Below, piece by piece: positions 44,440-52,200 of a stretch of 54,826 bases of DNA. A model generated the notes under the pieces. The model was given only the letters and a program-made list of their open reading frames with translations, was not told where the DNA came from and did no database searches. Within the stretch, counting starts at the first letter, position 1; each line of letters opens with the position of its first letter. This DNA is from an uncultured Lactobacillus sp. Its GTDB lineage: Bacteria > Bacillota > Bacilli > Lactobacillales > Lactobacillaceae. The position numbers and the translations under genes were made by a program. The DNA lies in the NCBI GenBank assembly GCA_910587695.1, contig CAJUNC010000018.1, forward strand, positions 1-54,826, read 5' to 3'.

Positions 44440-44748
44440 TTAGTTTGTTTCATCGCCTACCTCCTGAAGCGGTGTAACTAATTTAGGACACTTGATGGCA
44501 CCTAGGTAACTTTTAGCTGCCTGCGCGGTCTTTCCTTGCAATGCACCTGCTAGGGACTCGGGCAAAACTTGTGTCGTTTGATGATCCATCGCACTCGCTA
44601 ATTCAGCTAGCTCCGCGGTCGAATTTTGTTTTAACGTTTTTATTTTGGTAACTTTAGTCGTGATCAAGGCTTGGATCGCTAAGCGTTCTAAAATTTTTTG
44701 TTGTTCTTTTAAGATCGCCTCGAATTGCTTAGCTTGACTACTTTTCAT
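44440..44748 (-). CDS. Small helical protein, candidate TlaA-like partner of the lipase toxin
   Basis: 102 residues from ATG 44748 (GGGGAGA 4 bp upstream; the frame is open to 44802 inside the lipase gene). It is predicted all-helical with a coiled-coil N-terminal half (QFEAILKEQQKILERLA) and no signal peptide. It sits 16 bp after the lipase gene. Small helical proteins encoded next to LXG-type effectors bind the targeting domain; that role is inferred by context only. Confidence 0.68.
   Translation of the reverse strand: MKSSQAKQFEAILKEQQKILERLAIQALITTKVTKIKTLKQNSTAELAELASAMDHQTTQVLPESLAGALQGKTAQAAKSYLGAIKCPKLVTPLQEVGDETN
44460..44465 (-). promoter_or_regulatory. Strong Shine-Dalgarno serving an out-of-frame ATG
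   Basis: AGGAGG on the minus strand, 6 bp before ATG 44453, inside the end of the 102-residue gene. The open frame of the next gene is entered only at 44433, 20 bp on. Confidence 0.7.
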
Positions 44749-44764
44749 TAGTTCTCCCCTCAGT

Positions 44765-46291
44765 TCAATATTTAAATAGTTCCTTACTTGCTTTAGTGTC
44801 ATCTTCTTGGATATTTTTAGCTACTTTCAATAAATTCTTACTAAAATCTGCTGTCTTATGCTGATATTGTTGAATTTGCCTGAGATTTTGGGTAGCTTGT
44901 TCGCTGTTCCAGAGCCGCTCTTTAGTATATGGTGCGATCATTTCTTCGATCTCGGCATCCGATAAATGCTTTCTGAGCGCATAAGCACCTTGCGCGATCT
45001 CTTGGGCGATACTTGTGATCTCATCTTCAAGCTCTTGTTGGGTATTCTTAAAAATAGTCGCATATTCTTCACCGATATCACGCGCTTTAATCGCTACTGC
45101 CTGTGCTAATTCTTCTTGTAATGCGATCTTTTGGCTCCCACCGGCAGTCGTCAGCCTTTGATGTAAACTAGTTATTTTACCTTGCCATTGACTAGCAAGT
45201 TTGGCTTCATTTACGATCGCTCGATATTCCTGTTGAAATTTGGCATACAAAGCCCCATCACTTACCAAAAGTGACAATAGTTTTCCCGAAGAAATATTAG
45301 CCCCCGTATTTTTGAGGATCAGGTCTAAATATTTATCGATCAAGTGCGAAACTTTGATCCCAGCTGCAAAAATATAGCTGTGTTCGTTTAAATCAGCTTC
45401 TTTTAGCGTCCCGTCATCATTGATCTGATACTGTCCAAAATCATGACTCGAACCATACTTGTCATCAAAATCAAAGGTCGTCGTAAATGATTTTGGCAGC
45501 AAGTAATGAACTTTACCGATCTCATCGACACCTTTTTTATTCCGATTCAACATCGAAACGATATCAAACGCATTGACGTAATAGTCGATCTTGCCCTGCT
45601 CTTCTAAGGTTTGAATATTTGCTTGTGCTTGTTTAGACATTTTATTGATACTTTCTCTGGCATCGGGACCTTGAAACAACACGATCTTATCCAATTTAGC
45701 AATATCTTCTTTGGGCAAATCAGCCACAGCTTGGATCGAGACCATCGTCCCTAACGAGTGCCCAGTGACCGCCATCGTAGCATTAGGAGCTTTTTTACGC
45801 AATTCACCCACCTTAGCCTGCATCGCTTTACTAGCAAGTTTTGCCTGAGGGATATAGGCGTTGAATAAAGTAAACGAGCCGTTGTTGCTCACCCAATCAT
45901 TCAAAGTATTCAAACTCATTGCGTCACTACCTCGAGTTGCAAAATACGTATGCTTAGTCTCGTTGTTTAACTTTTTGGTGTCAGCCACGTAATAGGAATT
46001 ATACCCAGCCTTTTCATCGGTCAACAGACCTTTTTGATACGTTTTTTCGTTACCAAACCAATCTTTTTCTGTTACTGTCTTAAGTTTGTCGGGTTGGAGA
46101 TAAACTTTACTTGCATCGTTGCCATAGGCGTCTTTTGCATGAGGGAATGTGAATGGAACGGAATATCCTCTGTCTAACCTATTACGCGCACTTTGTGGTA
46201 ATAGTTCGTAGACAAACGGTCTTGGTTTCCTTGGATATGTGCTTTTGGCTAAGTTCACGTATAGATTATAAATACTTTCTAGATTACTCAT
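44765..46291 (-). CDS. Lipase-type toxin with C-terminal helical (LXG-like) domain, TslA-like
   Basis: 508 residues in two parts. Residues about 90-300 are an alpha/beta hydrolase of the lipase-3 type: the nucleophile elbow VTGHSLGTMVS puts the serine at 179, and good candidates for the other triad members are D243 (NAFDIVSM) and H283 (SSHDFGQ). Residues about 315-508 are almost entirely helical with coiled coils and no catalytic motifs. There is no signal peptide. A lipase first, helical targeting domain last, is the 'reverse' arrangement reported for the S. aureus T7SS effector TslA. The ATG overlaps the preceding stop (ATGA), and small helical partners follow. Toxin function is inferred. 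Confidence 0.78.
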   Translation of the reverse strand: MSNLESIYNLYVNLAKSTYPRKPRPFVYELLPQSARNRLDRGYSVPFTFPHAKDAYGNDASKVYLQPDKLKTVTEKDWFGNEKTYQKGLLTDEKAGYNSYYVADTKKLNNETKHTYFATRGSDAMSLNTLNDWVSNNGSFTLFNAYIPQAKLASKAMQAKVGELRKKAPNATMAVTGHSLGTMVSIQAVADLPKEDIAKLDKIVLFQGPDARESINKMSKQAQANIQTLEEQGKIDYYVNAFDIVSMLNRNKKGVDEIGKVHYLLPKSFTTTFDFDDKYGSSHDFGQYQINDDGTLKEADLNEHSYIFAAGIKVSHLIDKYLDLILKNTGANISSGKLLSLLVSDGALYAKFQQEYRAIVNEAKLASQWQGKITSLHQRLTTAGGSQKIALQEELAQAVAIKARDIGEEYATIFKNTQQELEDEITSIAQEIAQGAYALRKHLSDAEIEEMIAPYTKERLWNSEQATQNLRQIQQYQHKTADFSKNLLKVAKNIQEDDTKASKELFKY

Positions 46292-46695
46292 TGATCTTCA
46301 CCTTGAATATTCGAATATATTGGATCATTCAATACCATCAATGCATCGATTTTATTTAACTTATTTATATCAGTGTCTACTCTAAGGACATAGCCTTGAT
46401 CATTATATTTTTTTTCTGAACTATCACTGATATTAAACTTTACGATCAACGTAGGTTTTGTAAATGCCATTCCTTTTCCAGCCTCTACTGTCCCCCAATC
46501 AAATTCCACTGTTTCTTCTTGTGAACTGTATTTTTTGATAAAATCTACTAGTTCTTTTTCATGCGCCTTCAAAAAAGCTATCTGGCGTTCTTTTTGTGCT
46601 TCTTGTCTCATTTCGACCACTTTCTTTGTTCCTCCTATTCCGGCTAGTATTAGAAAAATCGCGATAAGTACTAGAAATACTCTTTTTTTCTGCAT
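46288..46695 (-). CDS. Membrane-anchored small protein, candidate immunity protein to the lipase
   Basis: 135 residues: N-terminal transmembrane/signal-anchor helix (about 5-22, RVFLVLIAIFLILAGIGG) with no lipobox Cys, then a small extracellular domain of a helix plus strands (FIKKYSSQEETVEFDWGTVE, TLIVKFNISD, YVLRVDTDIN) that suggests a cystatin-like fold such as DUF4467/DUF1433 proteins. First gene of the operon, ribosome site GGAGGAG, overlapping the lipase start by 4 bp. In S. aureus the TslA lipase is neutralised by an extracellular lipoprotein, TilA; this protein fits that role by place and topology. Confidence 0.7.
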   Translation of the reverse strand: MQKKRVFLVLIAIFLILAGIGGTKKVVEMRQEAQKERQIAFLKAHEKELVDFIKKYSSQEETVEFDWGTVEAGKGMAFTKPTLIVKFNISDSSEKKYNDQGYVLRVDTDINKLNKIDALMVLNDPIYSNIQGEDQ

Positions 46696-46756
46696 GACTC
46701 TCCTCCAGTAAAGCCTTTACATAAATAAAAATCTAAATAGCTAAGATACAAGCTGA

Positions 46757-46785
46757 ATATTAACATTTTTTCTAATCATTTTCAA
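46757..46785 (-). promoter_or_regulatory. Candidate promoter of the lipase-toxin operon
   Basis: Minus-strand TTGAAA (46780-46785), 17-bp spacer, TAATAT (46757-46762), about 60 bp before the first gene. Confidence 0.6.
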
Positions 46786-46995
46786 TTCTTTTTTTAATTT
46801 AAGTAATAAAAATATCTTTATACTATAAGCAACACTTCTCCAAAAAAAGATACACCTCCTTAAAAATCCATAGTTTTCTTCTAAATTGATAATTTTGGTT
46901 CCTTGAGAAAAACTAATTTCTCAGATTAAACTTCGATACAGATAATGCTTGGATCGCTCTAAGCACGCTAAATGTTTTTTTCAAATTCAAGATCA
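46786..46995. other. AT-rich non-coding DNA
   Basis: No gene is seen. It has an orphan AAGGAGGTG (minus strand, about 46852-46862) that leads into stops after a few codons, consistent with decayed DNA. Confidence 0.5.
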
Positions 46996-46999
46996 TTGT

Positions 47000-47230
47000 C
47001 TAATCAGAGTTCACAAAATAATATAACGCTACTTGATGGATCGTTTGCGATCGGTTCTTTGCCATCCCGTCATAAGCCCACACACATGGACTAGCACAGT
47101 AAATTTGCTCTAAAACAATGATCGTAGCTAAACTTCCTGCAGCCCCCTTCTGCCATGCCTGTAGTTTTCCTTTAGTAGCTTATTTAGGTGATTCACCAAA
47201 GCGCTTCTCGATCTGTTTATCTAATGCTCT
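47000..47230 (-). pseudogene. DUF924-family gene relic
   Basis: Two minus-strand fragments in different frames join into a DUF924-like sequence. The first (47180-47230) reads LDKQIEKRFGESPK and stops. The second (47000-47179) continues ATKGKLQAWQKGAAGSLATI, then LEQIYCASPCVWAYDGMAKN. This matches the DUF924 pattern D-x-x-I-x-x-RF ... A-x-G-x-L-x-x-W ... LA-x-I-x-LDQ ... A-x-D-x-x-A. The start and C-terminal half are missing or unreadable, so this is a remnant. Confidence 0.65.
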
Positions 47231-47254
47231 CTAATTTTTTATCATCGTATCAAA

Positions 47255-47288
47255 CAAAAAAAACCCCCCAAAGTTATATTTTGGGGAG
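47255..47288 (-). terminator. Terminator after lepA
   Basis: Stem CTCCCCAAAA/CTTTGGGGGG followed on the minus strand by TTTTTTT. Confidence 0.85.
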
Positions 47289-47297
47289 ATAACTAAA

Positions 47298-49127
47298 CTA
47301 TTTGATCTCTTCGTCAGTTTTTAAGACAGCCATGAATGCATCTTGTGGAACAACTACACGTCCAACAGCTTTCATCCGTTTCTTACCGCGTTTTTGCTTG
47401 TCCAATAATTTTGCACGCCGGTCAGGATCCCCCGTATGGATCCGCGCCGTTACATCTTTACGATAAGCTTTGATATTAGTCCGTGCAATGATCTTAGCCC
47501 CGATCGCTGCTTGGATCGGAATTTCAAAGTTTTGCCGTGGAATGATCGTCTTTAGCTTATCCGTGATGACCCGTGCCCGTTGTTGAGCGAATTGCCGATG
47601 TGCAATAAAACTCAACGCATCGACTTTATCGCCGTTCAACAAGATATCGATCTTGACCAGATCACTTGGACGTGTCCCATCAAGTTCATAATCAAGTGAA
47701 GCGTAACCACGAGTACTAGATTTTAATTTATCAAAGAAATCAAAGATGATCTCTGATAACGGCATTTCATAGATAACATTCACCCGATAATCATCAAGGT
47801 AATCCATTGTGACAAAATTTCCACGCTTAGCTTGGCATAATTCCATCACTGCTCCAACATAATCACTTGGGACCATGATCTCAGCTTTAACGTAAGGTTC
47901 ATTGATCTGTTTGATCGTTGGAACATCTGGCATTTCAGATGGATTAGAAACACTAACATGTGAGCCATCTGTCAATTCAACGTCATACGTTACAGATGGC
48001 GCTGTAGTGATCAATTCCATTCCAAATTCACGTTCCAAACGCTCTTGGATAACATCCATATGCAATAATCCTAAGAAACCACATCTAAAGCCAAAGCCTA
48101 AAGCTTGTGAGGTCTCAGGTTCAAATTCTAACGCTGCATCATTTAACTTTAATTTTTCTAGTGCTTCACGCAGGTCGTTATATTTAGCATTATCGGTCGG
48201 ATAGAGTCCAGAATACACCATTGGGCTCATTTCACGATAACCAGCTAATGGTTTTTCAGTTGGATCATCAGCATGTGTCAAGGTATCACCAACACGTGTA
48301 TCTTGAATATCCTTGATACTTGCAGTCAAATACCCCACATCCCCAGCCATCAAGAAATCACGCTTGATCGGCTTAGGTGAGTTGACTCCAACTTCAATAA
48401 CTTCGTATTCCGCGCCACTATTCATCAAACGGACCCTATCACCAGGTTTTACAGTTCCATCAAAGACCCGTAAGCTCAATACAACACCACGGTAATCATC
48501 ATAGACTGAATCAAAGATCAACGCTTTTAACGGTGCTTTTAGATCTCCACTTGGTGCTGGAACTTTTTGAACGATCTCTTCTAGCATTTCTTCGATCCCG
48601 ATCCCATTTTTAGCTGAAGCCAAGACTGCTTCAGAAGCATCCAGACCGATCACATCTTCGATCTCTTGGCGCACGCGCTCTGGTTCAGCTGAAGGTAGAT
48701 CGATCTTATTGATCACTGGTACGATCTCAAGATCATCATCTAATGCTAAATAAACGTTCGCCAAAGTTTGAGCTTCGATACCTTGCGCTGCATCGACCAC
48801 TAAAACAGCACCTTCACAAGCCGCCAGTGAACGTGAAACTTCATATGAAAAGTCCACGTGCCCAGGCGTATCGATCAAGTGGAAAATGTAAGTTTCTCCA
48901 TCTTTTGCATGATAATGAAGCTCTACTGCATTTAATTTGATCGTGATCCCACGTTCGCGCTCCAGATCCATCGAATCGAGCAATTGATCTTGCATTTCAC
49001 GTTTTGAGACCGTATCAGTCAATTCCAAAATGCGATCAGCTAAAGTCGATTTCCCATGGTCAATATGAGCAACGATCGAAAAATTCCGAATATGCTTTTG
49101 GCGCTCCGACATTTTTTCAAAATCCAT
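47298..49127 (-). CDS. lepA: Elongation factor 4 (LepA)
   Basis: A translational GTPase that acts on stalled or pre-translocation ribosomes. 609 residues from ATG 49127 (ribosome site AGGAAG; ATG 49112 is also possible). G1 AHIDHGKSTL, G3 DTPGHVDF, G4 NKIDLP, and the LepA-specific C-terminal domain (ARIHTGDPDRRAKLLDKQKR). Confidence 0.98.
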   Translation of the reverse strand: MDFEKMSERQKHIRNFSIVAHIDHGKSTLADRILELTDTVSKREMQDQLLDSMDLERERGITIKLNAVELHYHAKDGETYIFHLIDTPGHVDFSYEVSRSLAACEGAVLVVDAAQGIEAQTLANVYLALDDDLEIVPVINKIDLPSAEPERVRQEIEDVIGLDASEAVLASAKNGIGIEEMLEEIVQKVPAPSGDLKAPLKALIFDSVYDDYRGVVLSLRVFDGTVKPGDRVRLMNSGAEYEVIEVGVNSPKPIKRDFLMAGDVGYLTASIKDIQDTRVGDTLTHADDPTEKPLAGYREMSPMVYSGLYPTDNAKYNDLREALEKLKLNDAALEFEPETSQALGFGFRCGFLGLLHMDVIQERLEREFGMELITTAPSVTYDVELTDGSHVSVSNPSEMPDVPTIKQINEPYVKAEIMVPSDYVGAVMELCQAKRGNFVTMDYLDDYRVNVIYEMPLSEIIFDFFDKLKSSTRGYASLDYELDGTRPSDLVKIDILLNGDKVDALSFIAHRQFAQQRARVITDKLKTIIPRQNFEIPIQAAIGAKIIARTNIKAYRKDVTARIHTGDPDRRAKLLDKQKRGKKRMKAVGRVVVPQDAFMAVLKTDEEIK

Positions 49128-49195
49128 TTCGCTCTTCCTACTTTCTAGTGGGCAAAACAAAATTCTTCACCCAACTCTATACTCTCTAACTACCA

Positions 49196-49225
49196 ATTAT
49201 AGCCTGTTTTACAGGTCAGCGTCAA
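49196..49225 (-). promoter_or_regulatory. lepA promoter
   Basis: Minus-strand TTGACG (49220-49225), 18-bp spacer, TATAAT (49196-49201). Confidence 0.8.
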
Positions 49226-49232
49226 TTTTACC

Positions 49233-49276
49233 AAAAATAACTAGAGCATAGTTTGGGCTACACTCTAGTTATTTTA
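49233..49276 (-). terminator. Terminator after the surface-protein gene
   Basis: 13-bp stem AAAATAACTAGAG/CTCTAGTTATTTT with A/T-rich flanks. Confidence 0.82.
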
Positions 49277-49286
49277 AAAATCTATT

Positions 49287-52200
49287 TTAGTCTTCTTTGC
49301 GCTTATTTTTAACACCTAAGCCTAAAATTCCTGCTAAGGCAACTAACATCGCACCGACACCTGTTACTTGTGCTTTATCATTATCACCCATTTGTGGTAA
49401 TTCAGCAACTTTTGTTTCATCTGTAACCGGAGTAGTTGCTTTTGGCCCAACTTGAGAGGTTGGGACAGTTACGCTCTTTGTTTTAGTTGGTTCTTGTTTT
49501 TCAGACACTTCTGGTACTTCTGCTGTTTTTTCAGCTACATATTTAACGATCGTATCTGAAGTAGGATCAGTTGGATCGACAAACTCTACTTCTGCCTTAT
49601 ATCCTGGGATCGTTGGTACCTTTTGATGTGGTGTAACACCAGAAGGATCATCCTCAGCATTTTCATATGGAATTGGAGGAACTAAGGCATTACCATTTTC
49701 ATCAACAGGAACGATATTACCAACTTTAGCATAGATGAATGTTGTGGTTTCATCACCTTCACCAAATGTTCCGATACCATTTTCGATTTTTTGTAAGACG
49801 TAACCCGTGATCACCTTAGCATCAGCAGTATTGTCAAAATCCATACCTGGTACAAAGAGATTTTTCTTAACAATTCTTGGGATCAATTCATTGCCCATAT
49901 TATCTACAAAGCGTTCTGTCAAGCTGTAGTTTGCTGTATAAACAACACGTTCGATTTGATCAAGACTCATATGATCAACTGTAGTAGCTGGAACGCTTGC
50001 ACGATCAGCCCAATAACCAGAGATCTGTGGGCTCGTTACACTAGCAAATTCTTGTACGCCACTCCATGCTCCCCAGGTGATCGCATCGGTCACAGCATCT
50101 TTGGTCCCTCTTCTTGTGAAGGTCTTAGTTTCACTGACTGGTGCTAAAGCTTGTAGACCATCTGCATAAACATAATTGATCGTGCGCGTTACTTCTTTTG
50201 TTTCACTCACTTCAGTTGCAGCTTGTTTCGTGTATGTTACCGTTACTTCGATGTCTGCACTATCAGCTGTCACACTTTGTGCGGCTACTTTGGCTTTATC
50301 AGCTGTGTAACCTTTAAGCTCGGGGCTTGTCACTGCACCAAATTCTTGGGCTTGGCTCCACTCATTCCATGTGATCTCATCTGTTACCGCATCTTTGGCA
50401 CCTGTTCTTGTGAACGTCTTAGTTTCAACTACCGGTTTAGCTACTTGAGTACCATCTGCATAAACATAGTTGATCGTGCGCGTTACTTCTTTTGTTTCGC
50501 TCACTTCAGTTGCAGCTTGTTTCGTGTATGTTACCGTTACTTCGATGTCTGCACTATCAGCTGTCACACTTTGTGCGGCTACTTTGGCTTTATCAGCTGT
50601 GTAACCTTTAAGCTCGGGGCTTGTCACTGCACCAAATTCTTGGGCTTGGCTCCACTCATTCCATGTGATCTCATCTGTTACCGCATCTTTGGCACCTGTT
50701 CTTGTGAACGTCTTAGTTTCAACTACCGGTTTAGCTACTTGAGTACCATCTGCATAAACATAGTTGATCGTGCGCGTTACTTCTTTTGTTTCACTCACTT
50801 CAGTTGCAGCTTGTTTCGTGTATGTTACCGTTACTTCGATGTCTGCACTATCAGCTGTCACACTTTGTGCGGCTACTTTGGCTTTATCAGCTGTGTAACC
50901 TTTAAGCTCGGGGCTTGTCACTGCACCAAATTCTTGGGCTTGGCTCCACTCATTCCATGTGATCTCATCTGTTACCGCATCTTTGGCACCTGTTCTTGTG
51001 AACGTCTTAGTTTCAACTACCGGTTTAGCTACTTGAGTACCATCTGCATAAACATAGTTGATCGTGCGCGTTACTTCTTTTGTTTCGCTCACTTCAGTTG
51101 CAGTTTGTTTCGTGTATGTTACCGTTACTTCGATATTTCCACTATCGGCTGTCACACTTTGTGCGGCTACTTCGGCTTTATCAGCCGTGTAACCTTTAAG
51201 CACTGGGCTTGTCACTGCACCAAATTCTTGGGCATCGCTCCACTTATTCCATGTGATCTCATCTGTTACAGTGTCCTTGATCCCAGTACGCGTAAATGTC
51301 TTAGTTGCAACATTTGGTGTTGCAGCTTGAGTATCATCTGCGTAAATATAATTGATCGTGCGTGTTACTGTCTTATCTTCAATTACATTTTCAGTTGGAT
51401 TCTTAGTATACTTAACTGTTGTTACATAAGCTTTATTTTCATCCGTTGGCGTTACTGTGATCGCTGCTACTTCTTTTTGATCAGCCGTATAGCCCGTGAT
51501 CTCTGGTGAAATGACCGCTACAAAACTTGCTTCAGTTACTTCCTTACCATCGACCATCCATGGTGTATAAGTTACTTTATTTAAAGCTAAATTATTCACC
51601 TTATCACGTGTAAATGTGATAGTTTTTGTCACTGTTGGCGCAGCTGACTGGTTATTTTCAGCATAGACATAGTTGATCGTTTGTTCAAATTTAACACTTT
51701 GAGCTTCGATATCTTTGTCAGCTTCATAGACATAGGTAACTACAACATCTTGACCCGCTGTAACACCTGCAGGCTGTCCTTCGACTTTAACAAATTTATA
51801 GTGTGGACGTGTGATACCAGTTGTCACATATGGGTCACCTGACATGATATTTTGAACAACTGGTGCTTGGATCTCGTTACCGTCTGTATCGATCCATCTT
51901 GTTGTAACATCTACATAACGTTGGATCTCCAATTTGTAAGTTGGGGCAACATTATAGATACCACTGACACCTGTTGAATTTTCATGTTCACCAGTGAAGT
52001 GATCTTGAAGTGTGACACCCACTACACTAGAACCATCTTTAATACCAGTGATCTTAAAGCCTAATTCAGCCATCGCTGTTGCACTTGGATCTAATTTATC
52101 TGACTTAAGGACTACTGCCCTTACTTTAGACCAATCAGTTACTTGATCAGCTGTCACAAATTCTACTAGAGCAGCTTCAGTTACTTGATCACCTACAAAT

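Noticed and set aside
49927..51396. Regular repeats as a possible CRISPR array
   Set aside because: Units are 294 bp, contiguous and coding, with no spacers.
50223..51509. Long plus-strand open frame of 428 codons opposite the repeats
   Set aside because: It is Cys/Phe/Tyr-rich and repeats with the same 294-bp period. It is a by-product of the repeated sense codons, with no ribosome site.
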